Source: Oscillospiraceae bacterium (GTDB lineage: Bacteria; Bacillota; Clostridia; Oscillospirales; Oscillospiraceae). Taken from it: 9,034 bases of DNA. Below the pieces are notes generated by a model, which saw only the letters and a list, made by a program, of their open reading frames with translations, did not search any database and had not been told where the DNA came from. The stretch covers positions 1 to 9,034 of the forward strand of contig JAFQDY010000049.1 in NCBI GenBank assembly GCA_017399325.1, given 5' to 3'. The position numbers and the translations under genes are program-made. Positions within the stretch are counted from its first letter, which is position 1, and each line of letters begins with the position of its first letter. Shown piece after piece: positions 1-5,781 of the stretch.

Positions 1-1
1 T

Positions 2-181
2 GACGAGGAAGGCTTTGACTACGGCGATGAAGATTCCATCATCTACGAAGTGAAATGCACCTGCGGCAACATCATCAACTTTGACGAAGAGACACTGGAA
101 GAGGGCAGCATCATTTGCGACCAATGCGGTGAAACTCTGGAATTCACCTTCGAAGACGACGAGGATGAAGACGAGGAATAA
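2..181 (+). CDS. C-terminal part of an acidic zinc-ribbon protein (CD1247-like), 5'-truncated
   Basis: The last 59 codons of a gene that begins before the window; the stop is TAA at 179-181. The fragment holds a possible metal-binding knuckle pair, KCTCGN then about 18 residues later ICDQCG, followed by a very acidic tail of Asp and Glu. This layout (cysteine pair, LEEG, cysteine pair, acidic end) resembles what I remember of the small clostridial proteins carrying the CD1247 N-terminal domain, whose function is unknown. The first cysteine pair is spaced CxC rather than the usual CxxC. The N-terminal domain that would settle the family is outside the window, so the assignment rests on the tail only. 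A strong terminator follows 13 nt after the stop, so this is the end of its transcript. Confidence 0.7.
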   Translation, partial: DEEGFDYGDEDSIIYEVKCTCGNIINFDEETLEEGSIICDQCGETLEFTFEDDEDEDEE

Positions 182-194
182 TCCGAAATCTTAA

Positions 195-220
195 GGGCGT
201 GCAGTAGCACGCCCTTTTTT
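195..220 (+). terminator. Rho-independent terminator of the upstream acidic protein gene
   Basis: Perfect 8-bp GC-rich stem GGGCGTGC / GCACGCCC (195-202 and 207-214) with the 4-nt loop AGTA, followed by six T (215-220). It lies between two converging genes, and the T tract overlaps the spmB stop codon (TAA, complement of 219-221). Read leftward, the same hairpin is followed by TTAAGATTTC, a poor U tract, so it may stop spmB transcripts only weakly. Confidence 0.9.
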
Positions 221-740
221 ATTGCATAAACAGTCTGACGGTCAGCGATGCCATAAAGAACCCAACAAAATCTGCAAACAGGGCGGCAGGGAGGGTGTAG
301 CGGGTCTTTTTGATACCTGCCGCGCCAAAATATACGCTGATGGTGTAAAATGTGGTTTCCGTAGAACCCAGCATCACCGCGACCGTTCTGCCGATTTGGG
401 AGTCCACCCCGTATTGGGCCATCAGATCGGCCCCCACCGCCAAGGCGGCGCTGCCGCTGATGGGACGAATGAGGACCAGCATAGCCGTTTCCGGTGGAAT
501 GCCCACGAAGCGGAAAATCGGCGCCAGAAAGGAACTGATGATCTCCATTGCGCCGGAAACCCGCAGCATCGTTACGGCAGTGAGCAAAAGCACCAGCGTG
601 GGGATCAGGGTGATCAGCAGTTTTAATCCGTCGGCAGCCCCAGAAAGCAGCAGATCATAACTGTTTTCCTGTTTGCGCAGGGCGATCAGGGAAACCACCA
701 GAAGAATGGAAGGAACGATGTAGTCTGTCAACGCTTCCAC
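219..740 (-). CDS. spmB: Spore maturation protein B (SpmB)
   Basis: SpmB is a small membrane protein with a nucleoside-recognition (Gate) domain. In Bacillus it works with SpmA and is needed for full dehydration of the spore core; the molecular activity is not known. About 173 residues from the GTG at 740, matching the family's roughly 175-180. Visible here: an N-terminal membrane segment (YIVPSILLVVSLIAL), conserved GIPPE (80-84), RPISGSAAL (92-100) and GSTETTFYTISVYFG (125-139), and a hydrophobic C-terminal segment. Start choice: the frame is open to a GTG at 803, but the extra 21 residues there are non-hydrophobic, lie over spmA and have no ribosome binding site. GTG 740 gives the usual family N-terminus. 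TTG 731 is a real alternative: it overlaps the spmA stop as TTGA and has GGGAAGG 11 nt upstream. The overlap with spmA implies translational coupling. Confidence 0.9.
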   Translation of the reverse strand: MEALTDYIVPSILLVVSLIALRKQENSYDLLLSGAADGLKLLITLIPTLVLLLTAVTMLRVSGAMEIISSFLAPIFRFVGIPPETAMLVLIRPISGSAALAVGADLMAQYGVDSQIGRTVAVMLGSTETTFYTISVYFGAAGIKKTRYTLPAALFADFVGFFMASLTVRLFMQ

Positions 741-1306
741 AACCTTCCCAGCAGCCACGCGGCCGTTACCCCCAAACCGGCCGAACACAGGCTGGTGATC
801 CACACAGCGGGCAGAATGTCAAAAGGGGTTGCGCAGCCCAAACCTGACCGTACCGCAGCCACATTGGCCGGGATCAGTTGAATGGAGGCGGTGTTCAGCA
901 CGATAAGCCTGCAAAGTTCGTCGCTTGCCACGCCGTTTTTGCCTCTGGCCAACCGTTGGGCCGCCTGAATGCCCATAGGGGTGGCGGCATTTCCCAATCC
1001 CAGAAGATTGGCGCATACATTGGAACACAAATGGTTTTCCAAAACCGGATCAGATCGGGTAGAAGGAAAAATACGCCCCAAAAGGGGACGAAACAGTTTA
1101 GCGAGCATTTCTGTGATACCCACTTTGTTCATCAGATGCCCAACGCCTGTCCAAAGACAAATGGACCCGCCCATAGCAAGAGCCAGCGTAATGCCGCTTT
1201 GCGCCCCTTGCAAGACCCCTGCCGATAGCGCGGACATATTTCCAAGCAATGCGGCAGATAGCAGGGAAACGGTAAGGATCGCCGTCCAAATACAACTCAT
1301 AACCAT
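728..1306 (-). CDS. spmA: Spore maturation protein A (SpmA)
   Basis: A 192-residue polytopic membrane protein of the Gate/nucleoside-recognition family, the partner of SpmB in spore core dehydration. Conserved segments seen: an N-terminal membrane helix, LFRPLLGRIFP (71-81), NLLGLGNAATPMG (100-112) and NTASIQLIP (138-146), the signature blocks of SpmA. The length matches the family (about 195). The start ATG at 1306 has GGGAGGG ending 6 nt upstream; a second in-frame ATG at 1300 is possible. The Shine-Dalgarno sequence lies inside the 3' arm of a strong hairpin directly after rsmI, so translation from read-through transcripts may be blocked (see the hairpin entry). In Bacillus, spmA-spmB follows the cortex carboxypeptidase gene dacB; here the upstream gene is rsmI instead. 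Confidence 0.93.
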   Translation of the reverse strand: MVMSCIWTAILTVSLLSAALLGNMSALSAGVLQGAQSGITLALAMGGSICLWTGVGHLMNKVGITEMLAKLFRPLLGRIFPSTRSDPVLENHLCSNVCANLLGLGNAATPMGIQAAQRLARGKNGVASDELCRLIVLNTASIQLIPANVAAVRSGLGCATPFDILPAVWITSLCSAGLGVTAAWLLGRLWKR

Positions 1307-1348
1307 AAAAATCCCTCCCGAATCAGCCTATGCATCATTCGGGAGGGA
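1307..1348 (-). terminator. rsmI terminator/attenuator hairpin that buries the spmA ribosome binding site
   Basis: Perfect 12-bp inverted repeat. Read leftward, TCCCTCCCGAAT (1348-1337) pairs with ATTCGGGAGGGA (1323-1312) around a 13-nt loop and is followed by five T (1311-1307). It begins 6 nt after the rsmI stop, so it has the form of the rsmI terminator. The 3' arm contains GGGAGGG (1319-1313), which is also the spmA Shine-Dalgarno sequence, and the spmA ATG follows directly after the T run. On the other strand the repeat is followed by TATTTTT, but no rightward gene ends here. Confidence 0.85.
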
Positions 1349-1353
1349 TATTT
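1325..1353 (-). promoter_or_regulatory. Possible sporulation (sigma-E-like) promoter inside the rsmI-spmA hairpin
   Basis: Read leftward, AAATATCC (1353-1346) is followed after 13 nt by CATAGGCT (1332-1325). I compare these with the Bacillus sigma-E pattern as I remember it (-35 around ATATT, -10 CATACA-T); the match is partial. A start a few bases downstream, near 1320, would make an mRNA that begins in the 3' arm of the hairpin and leaves the spmA ribosome binding site free. Weak on motif alone; listed because its position fits the job. Confidence 0.25.
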
Positions 1354-1354
1354 T

Positions 1355-2185
1355 TCAGATTTCCAATGCGGCATCGTAAACTACATTTTTCGGAAGTTGC
1401 AGTTCCGTTGCGGTTTGTTTGATGGCATCTTTGCGGCTCAGGCCTTCTTCCATCAGTTGGGCGACTCTGGCGGCAGCGTCAGAGGCGGTAGGCGCTTGCT
1501 TTTCTGCAGGCGTTGCGCCTGCAACGATCAGCACAAATTCACCCTTGGGCGGTTGGGTGGCGTACAGTTTGATCGCACCGTCCAATGTGGTGCGGATCAC
1601 TTCTTCATGGAGTTTGGTCAGTTCCCGGCACAGGCTGATGGGTCTGTCCGGGCCGAATGCGGTGGCCATATCTTCCAAAGTGTTCACCAGTTTGTGGGGC
1701 GCTTCGTAGAAGATCATGGTGCGGGTCTCGTTTTCCAGTGCCTGCAAATGCTCTCTGCGGCTTTTTTTGGCGGTGGAAAGGAATCCCTCAAAGCAGAATC
1801 GTCCGGTGGCTTGCCCGGAGATGCTCAAGGCCGTAATGGCGGCGCAGGGACCGGGAATGGCGCACACAGTAATGCCTGCTTCGGCACACTGTTTTACCAG
1901 ATCTTCACCGGGGTCGGAAATGGCGGGACTTCCTGCGTCCGATACCAGCGCGCAGGTCTCACCTGCCAGAATGCGGGCCACGATCTGTTCGCCCTTTTGG
2001 GCTTTGTTATGTTCAAAGTAACTGACAAGGCTCTTTTTGATGCCCAGGTGATTCAGCAGTTTCAGCGTTACCCGGGTGTCCTCTGCGGCAATGAAATCTG
2101 CGTTTTCCAGCGTTTCGCGGCAGCGAATGGAAATGTCGGAAAGATTTCCGATGGGTGTTGGAACCAAATATAACATTCCGGACAA
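1355..2185 (-). CDS. rsmI: 16S rRNA (cytidine(1402)-2'-O)-methyltransferase RsmI
   Basis: Cytoplasmic SAM-dependent enzyme of the tetrapyrrole methylase (SpoU-unrelated) fold that 2'-O-methylates C1402 of 16S rRNA in the decoding centre. Seen in order: LVPTPIGNL near the N-terminus (7-15), AAEDTR (33-38), the glycine-rich LVSDAGSPAISDPG (80-93), a central methylase region, and a C-terminal RsmI helix-turn-helix-like segment (GLSRKDAIKQTATELQLPKN). About 276 residues, normal for the family. Start: TAGGAGGT (2200-2193) lies 8 nt before TTG 2185, an ideal distance. GTG 2194 overlaps that ribosome binding site and is excluded. ATG 2176, 17 nt away, is the conservative alternative (MLYLVPTPIGN). 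The upstream trmN6 stop TAG is part of the Shine-Dalgarno sequence, so the two genes are coupled, like yabB and yabC in Bacillus, although the yazA gene found between them there is absent. Confidence 0.96.
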   Translation of the reverse strand: MSGMLYLVPTPIGNLSDISIRCRETLENADFIAAEDTRVTLKLLNHLGIKKSLVSYFEHNKAQKGEQIVARILAGETCALVSDAGSPAISDPGEDLVKQCAEAGITVCAIPGPCAAITALSISGQATGRFCFEGFLSTAKKSRREHLQALENETRTMIFYEAPHKLVNTLEDMATAFGPDRPISLCRELTKLHEEVIRTTLDGAIKLYATQPPKGEFVLIVAGATPAEKQAPTASDAAARVAQLMEEGLSRKDAIKQTATELQLPKNVVYDAALEI

Positions 2186-2197
2186 GTCAAACACCTC

Positions 2198-2887
2198 CTA
2201 TATGTGGTAAAGTCTGCGGTAGTACTCGGAAGGTTGACCTTCCGGTGTCTGCAGACATTCTTCTTCAATGATAAGACCGGGCTTGCCACCCTTGCGGCAC
2301 TGCAGCAATACCAGCGAAATGGGATCGGCAGGCCGATGCCGCAGCAAGCACAATCGCTTTGGCTCTAAGCCGTGCTTTGTTCCGCAAGCGCAAAGTTCGG
2401 CAAGCCGTTCCGGCTTGTGGACAAGATAGAAATCACCGCCGTATCGAACACCCCAGGCCGCCGCCCGAAACAGGTCGTCCAGATTACAATACTGCTCGTG
2501 GCGGGCAGTGCCGTGGGACTTGCTCTGCGGGCCTGCGGAAAAGTAAGGGGGATTGGACACGCAGCAGTGAAATCTTCCCGGGGGGAGAATGGTGTGTATG
2601 GTTTTCAGGTCGCCGCATATACTGCTCATACGGGCGCAAAGGCCGTTGACTTCCATATTATGCAGAGCCATATTGTGAGCTGTTTCGTCAATTTCCACAC
2701 CGGTAATATGGCAGGTGTCGTCGCTTGCGCATAAAAGCAGACCCATCGTTCCGCAGCCGGAACCCAAGTCCAATACGCTTGCTTCCCTGGGAAGTTTTAC
2801 GAAGCCGCTTAATGCGATGGAGTCTGTGCTTAAAGGGAATGCGTTCGGACACAACTCCAGGGTAAAACCGTTATGCAGTTGTTCCAT
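2198..2887 (-). CDS. TrmN6-family N6-adenine methyltransferase (tRNA1(Val) A37 type)
   Basis: A 229-residue SAM-dependent methyltransferase of the YfiC/TrmN6 (Bacillus YabB) family. It has an N-terminal substrate-side segment with FPLSTDSIAL, the SAM-binding motif VLDLGSGCG (38-46), the acidic GVEID (63-67), and the catalytic SNPPYF (111-116), the NPPY signature of N6-adenine methylation. In E. coli the family member methylates A37 of tRNA1(Val); the substrate here is inferred. Start ATG 2887 has ACAGGAGACG just upstream (AGGAGA, about 5-nt spacing). An ATG at 2914 would add nine unlike residues and lacks a ribosome binding site. The gene begins 34 nt after the ferredoxin terminator T tract and I see no convincing promoter of its own, so it may depend on read-through. 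It runs directly into rsmI. Confidence 0.87.
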   Translation of the reverse strand: MEQLHNGFTLELCPNAFPLSTDSIALSGFVKLPREASVLDLGSGCGTMGLLLCASDDTCHITGVEIDETAHNMALHNMEVNGLCARMSSICGDLKTIHTILPPGRFHCCVSNPPYFSAGPQSKSHGTARHEQYCNLDDLFRAAAWGVRYGGDFYLVHKPERLAELCACGTKHGLEPKRLCLLRHRPADPISLVLLQCRKGGKPGLIIEEECLQTPEGQPSEYYRRLYHI

Positions 2888-2920
2888 AAACGTCTCCTGT
2901 TTTGTACATTTCAAAATAAG

Positions 2921-2965
2921 AAAAAATCAGCCTGCGTATCGGGTAGACCCATCACGCAGGCTGAT
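2921..2965 (-). terminator. Rho-independent terminator of the ferredoxin gene
   Basis: Read leftward: perfect 12-bp stem ATCAGCCTGCGT / ACGCAGGCTGAT (2965-2954 and 2937-2926) with an inner GGG TCTA CCC stem-loop (2950-2941), followed by six T (2926-2921). It starts 15 nt after the ferredoxin stop. It looks efficient, which matters because trmN6 starts only 34 nt beyond it in the same direction. Confidence 0.93.
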
Positions 2966-2980
2966 AGCAGAATCGGAGAA

Positions 2981-3151
2981 TCAGCCTTCTACGATTGCTT
3001 CAGTGGGGCAGTTGCCAGCGCAAGAACCGCAATCAACACAGATGTCGGCGTCGATGACATACATTTCGTCGCCCTCAGAAATAGCCTCTACGGGGCAGTT
3101 GTCAGCGCAAGAACCGCACTTGACACAAGCATCGGTAATCTTGTAAGCCAT
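2981..3151 (-). CDS. 2[4Fe-4S] clostridial-type ferredoxin
   Basis: A 56-residue soluble electron carrier made of two near-identical halves. The first has CxxCxxCxxxCP at C9, C12, C15, C19; the second has the same pattern at C38, C41, C44, C48. The fourth cysteine of each motif completes the other cluster in this family, giving two [4Fe-4S] centres. The length and the internal duplication match clostridial ferredoxin exactly. Such proteins pass low-potential electrons between pyruvate:ferredoxin oxidoreductase, hydrogenases, Rnf and similar enzymes; the partner here cannot be told, since no redox gene lies nearby. Start ATG 3151 (MAYKITDACVKCG) has GGAGG 7 nt upstream. The frame is open upstream to 3232, but that stretch is promoter and leader. 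Its own promoter and terminator flank the gene, so it is monocistronic. Confidence 0.97.
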   Translation of the reverse strand: MAYKITDACVKCGSCADNCPVEAISEGDEMYVIDADICVDCGSCAGNCPTEAIVEG

Positions 3152-3181
3152 GGTTTTCCCTCCAATTAAGTAAGTAATATT

Positions 3182-3197
3182 CATTCCAAAAGGAATG
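3182..3197 (-). other. Small hairpin at the very 5' end of the ferredoxin mRNA
   Basis: Perfect 6-bp stem CATTCC / GGAATG with a 4-nt loop. From the promoter above, transcription should begin within a base or two of the hairpin, so the mRNA would carry a 5'-terminal stem-loop. Such structures can protect abundant mRNAs from 5'-end decay; that role is inferred. Confidence 0.55.
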
Positions 3198-3204
3198 CAA
3201 CTAT

Positions 3205-3232
3205 ATTCTAGCATGAATTTTGCAAAATGCAA
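3205..3232 (-). promoter_or_regulatory. Sigma-A-type promoter of the ferredoxin gene
   Basis: Read leftward: -35 TTGCAT (3232-3227), 16-nt spacer ending in TGC, and -10 TAGAAT (3210-3205). The spacer contains a perfect 12-bp palindrome ATTTTGCAAAAT (3217-3228), a possible operator. The expected start is near 3198, giving a leader of about 47 nt. Confidence 0.75.
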
Positions 3233-3260
3233 TGGTTTTTTTAAAAAAGGGCCGTATATT
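3233..3260 (+). promoter_or_regulatory. Weak candidate promoter of the clpC-family gene
   Basis: A -10-like TATATT (3255-3260) lies 16 nt after TGGTTT (3233-3238), a poor -35. It is the best candidate I see between the divergent ferredoxin promoter and clpC. No CtsR heptad repeat (GGTCAAA type) and no CIRCE inverted repeat could be found, so control by those two heat-shock repressors is not supported. Confidence 0.25.
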
Positions 3261-3303
3261 TTTGGTGGACGCAGGGGAGAATCTCCAAAAACAGGAGGTA
3301 CTT

Positions 3304-5628
3304 ATGCGATACAGTGCACAAACCCAAAGTGTTTTGCTCTCGGCAGCGCAGATCGCAAGAAGCCTTGGACACGGCTATGTGGGCAGCGCACACCTGCTGA
3401 TGGCGCTCTCTGACGGAAGTGACTGGGTGGGCAGACTCCTGCAGAATTCCGGCATAGACCCGGTCCTGATCCGACAGATCGCAAAGGTGCTTTATGGAAC
3501 AGGCACACCGGGTCTTCCGCTGCCACAAGGCTATTCGGAACAAATGCGCCGCATATTGCGGGACGCAGGTCGGGAAGCCGGTTTTCAAAACAGCCAAACC
3601 GTAGAGCCTGTGCATATGCTGCTCTCTATGCTGCGGCAAGACAAAACCGCCGCCCGGGAATTACTGCTGCTGAACAATGTGGATACAGATGTGCTGTTCG
3701 ACTGCGCGGTAGATGCCCTTCGGTGGACGAAAGAAAAGCATACGACGAATGTAAAGGAGGCGACGAAAACGAAACTGCTGGAACAGTTCAGTGAGGATCT
3801 GGTGGTCAAAGCGATCAATATGGAGCCGATCATCGGACGGGAACGGGAGATCGAAACGGTCATCGGCATTTTAAGCCGGAAGAACAAGAATAACCCCGCA
3901 TTGATCGGTGAACCGGGGGTAGGCAAAACGGCCATCGCCGAGGGTCTTGCCCAGCGGATGGCAGCAGGAAATGTGCCGCCTCAACTGAAAAATAAGCGCC
4001 TTTACAGTTTGAATATGGCAAATCTGGTGGCAGGAACAAAATACCGCGGCGAGTTCGAGGAACGGCTGCGGGATGTACTGGCAGAGATCCGGCGGGCAGG
4101 GGACGTGATCCTGTTTGTGGACGAAATGCACACCATCGTGGGCGCAGGCGCGGCAGAGGGCGCTATCGATGCGGCCAATATTTTTAAGCCTGCCCTTGGT
4201 CGGGGAGAACTGCAAATGCTGGGCGCGACCACCTTGGAAGAATACCGCAAATTTATCGAGAAAGACCCGGCGCTGGACAGAAGATTCCGCCCGGTTATGG
4301 TGGAACAGCCGGATGCGGAAGCCACAATGGCCATTCTGCACGGCTTAAAACCGGGGTTGGAACGCCATCACCATATCCGCATATCGGAAGAAGCGGTTCA
4401 GGAGGCGCTGCGGCTGTCTGTGCGGTATTTGCAGGACCTGTATCTGCCGGATAAGGCCATCGATCTGCTGGACGAAGGGGCGGCCCACGCCCGTATGGAA
4501 GAACTGTATTCCGGCAAGGTATCCCAGCGGCAGGAAATGGAAGACCAGTTGCAGGAAGCCATTCGGGAGAGTCGCTATGAAAAGGCGGCCCAGTTGCGGG
4601 ACAGAATGCAGCGGATGGCAGAACGGGGAACAGAGGGCAGACGAAGCAAAGTCGTAACCGCCGCAGATATTGCCTGGGCGGTATCTGCCCGCACAGGCAT
4701 TCCCGTGGGCAGGCTGACGGCGAATCGCAAAGAACAACTGCTGCAACTGGAAACTACCATCGGCAGGGAAGTGATCGGGCAGGTACAGGCCATCGGAAAA
4801 GTGTGCGATTGCATTCGTCGCGGCTTAAGCGGCATTCGGGAGGAAGACCGCCCTGTGGCAAGCATTCTGCTTACCGGTCCTACTGGAGTTGGCAAAACAG
4901 AACTGTGCCGGGTCTTATCCAAAGAATTGTTTGGCAGCAAAGACGCCATGATCCGGCTGGATATGACGGAATTTATGGAAAAACACGCGGTGGCGCGGCT
5001 GATCGGCGCGCCACCCGGTTATGTGGGCTATGAGGAGGGCGGCAAACTCACTGAGGCGGTCCGCCGTAAACCATATTGTCTGATTCATTTGGATGAATTG
5101 GAAAAGGCCCACCCGGATGTATCCGGCATTCTTCTGCAGATCATGGAAGAGGGCGTGCTCACCGATTCTGCCGGCAGGCGGGTCAGTTTTCGCAACGCCA
5201 TCGTCATTATGACTTCCAATCTAGGCTCTGATCAAAAAGGAGACGGACTTGGATTTCAGCCGGCAAACAGGGAGGATAAGGTCAAAGAAACCTTGAGCAA
5301 GCATTTTTCGCCGGAGTTTATGGGGCGGCTGGATGCGGTGGTATCTTTTGCGCCTTTGGAGCAATCGGCTATGGAGGGGATCGTTCAAAAGTACTTGAGC
5401 CGATTGCAGACAAGGGCGGCTGCTACCGGAATGCAACTGTCATTTCCGGAGGAATTGACGAAGATCCTTGCCCAACAAGGTGTAAAACAGGGCGGAGCCC
5501 GACAGATTCGGCATTTGGTGGAGGAAAAAGTGGAAGGCCCTTTGGCGGTGTTTTTGCTGAAAAGTCCGAGGAAACCTGCAAAAATCAAATCCAAACTGGA
5601 AAACGGAGAGTTGATATTTCTGTCATAA
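3304..5628 (+). CDS. clpC: ATP-dependent Clp protease ATP-binding subunit, ClpC family
   Basis: A 774-residue Hsp100/AAA+ unfoldase that feeds substrates to the ClpP peptidase. Domains seen: N-terminal Clp repeat domain (about 1-140, SLGHGYVGSAHLLMAL); first AAA+ module with Walker A GEPGVGKT (202-209), Walker B VILFVDE (268-274) and the RRFRPV arginine-finger region; a short middle segment containing a UVR-like coiled region (410-438, YEKAAQLRD), which marks ClpC and excludes ClpB with its long middle domain; second AAA+ module with Walker A GPTGVGKT (525-532), PPGYVGYEEGG, Walker B LIHLDE (593-598) and sensor-2 GAR (731-733). A GLGF loop (648-651) matches the ClpP-docking loop position, so it probably works with ClpP. 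Start ATG 3304 has AGGAGG 5 nt upstream; an in-frame ATG at 3220 lies in the leader. Slightly shorter than Bacillus ClpC (about 810). The usual ctsR-mcsA-mcsB genes are not upstream. Confidence 0.95.
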   Translation: MRYSAQTQSVLLSAAQIARSLGHGYVGSAHLLMALSDGSDWVGRLLQNSGIDPVLIRQIAKVLYGTGTPGLPLPQGYSEQMRRILRDAGREAGFQNSQTVEPVHMLLSMLRQDKTAARELLLLNNVDTDVLFDCAVDALRWTKEKHTTNVKEATKTKLLEQFSEDLVVKAINMEPIIGREREIETVIGILSRKNKNNPALIGEPGVGKTAIAEGLAQRMAAGNVPPQLKNKRLYSLNMANLVAGTKYRGEFEERLRDVLAEIRRAGDVILFVDEMHTIVGAGAAEGAIDAANIFKPALGRGELQMLGATTLEEYRKFIEKDPALDRRFRPVMVEQPDAEATMAILHGLKPGLERHHHIRISEEAVQEALRLSVRYLQDLYLPDKAIDLLDEGAAHARMEELYSGKVSQRQEMEDQLQEAIRESRYEKAAQLRDRMQRMAERGTEGRRSKVVTAADIAWAVSARTGIPVGRLTANRKEQLLQLETTIGREVIGQVQAIGKVCDCIRRGLSGIREEDRPVASILLTGPTGVGKTELCRVLSKELFGSKDAMIRLDMTEFMEKHAVARLIGAPPGYVGYEEGGKLTEAVRRKPYCLIHLDELEKAHPDVSGILLQIMEEGVLTDSAGRRVSFRNAIVIMTSNLGSDQKGDGLGFQPANREDKVKETLSKHFSPEFMGRLDAVVSFAPLEQSAMEGIVQKYLSRLQTRAAATGMQLSFPEELTKILAQQGVKQGGARQIRHLVEEKVEGPLAVFLLKSPRKPAKIKSKLENGELIFLS

Positions 5629-5652
5629 CAGGCGTGCGAAAAGCACGCCTGT
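5628..5652 (+). terminator. 10-bp hairpin after clpC, probable weak terminator
   Basis: Perfect 10-bp stem ACAGGCGTGC / GCACGCCTGT (5628-5637 and 5643-5652) with loop GAAAA, starting on the last base of the clpC stop codon. The sequence after it (AACTACTTTGTAACCC) has no proper T run, so termination may be partial and the element may serve mainly as a 3' stabiliser. The stem core GGCGTGC/GCACGCC is the same as in the terminator at 195-220. Confidence 0.6.
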
Positions 5653-5671
5653 AACTACTTTGTAACCCTTA

Positions 5672-5691
5672 TTTAGAACAAGTGTTCTAAA
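5672..5691. promoter_or_regulatory. LexA/SOS-box-like palindrome upstream of mraZ
   Basis: A 20-bp inverted repeat, TTTAGAACAAGTGTTCTAAA, with 9-bp perfect arms around AG. The core GAAC-AAGT-GTTC fits the Gram-positive LexA (DinR) pattern GAAC-RNRY-GTTC; the flanking C and G of the Bacillus consensus are A and T here. It sits about 55 bp upstream of the mraZ -35. A TAAAAT (5688-5693) overlaps its right arm but has no good -35. Another dimeric repressor could equally use such a site. Confidence 0.45.
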
Positions 5692-5746
5692 ATTCGGAAT
5701 TACCGGAATTTTCCTAAAATTTTTTGCATTTTTTTGCAAAAAAGTG

Positions 5747-5775
5747 TTGATTTTTGAAAAAACATTCGTTATACT
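5747..5775 (+). promoter_or_regulatory. Sigma-A-type promoter of the mraZ-rsmH-ftsL operon
   Basis: -35 TTGATT (5747-5752), 17-nt spacer, -10 TATACT (5770-5775): one mismatch to TATAAT, optimal spacing. Directly upstream lie T and A tracts with a repeated TTTTTTGCA (5720-5728 and 5730-5738, 10-bp step), placed like an UP element. The expected start is about 5782, at the edge of the MraZ-type repeats. Confidence 0.85.
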
Positions 5776-5781
5776 ATCACT

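Noticed and set aside
741..803. Upstream GTG start (803) for spmB
   Set aside because: It has no ribosome binding site, and the added residues are hydrophilic, lie over the spmA 3' end and do not resemble an SpmB N-terminus.
222..1379. Several + strand open frames across spmB and spmA
   Set aside because: The minus-strand proteins match SpmA and SpmB over their whole length with proper membrane segments; the + frames overlap each other and show no family features.
1397..2173. Long open frame (258 codons) on the + strand opposite rsmI
   Set aside because: It is the antisense shadow of a clear rsmI gene, has no recognisable domain or ribosome binding site, and has the Gly/Cys/Phe-rich make-up typical of an antisense frame.
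3152..3303. CtsR heptad or CIRCE heat-shock operator ahead of clpC
   Set aside because: No GGTCAAA-like tandem repeat and no TTAGCACTC/GAGTGCTAA pair can be read in the gap on either strand.
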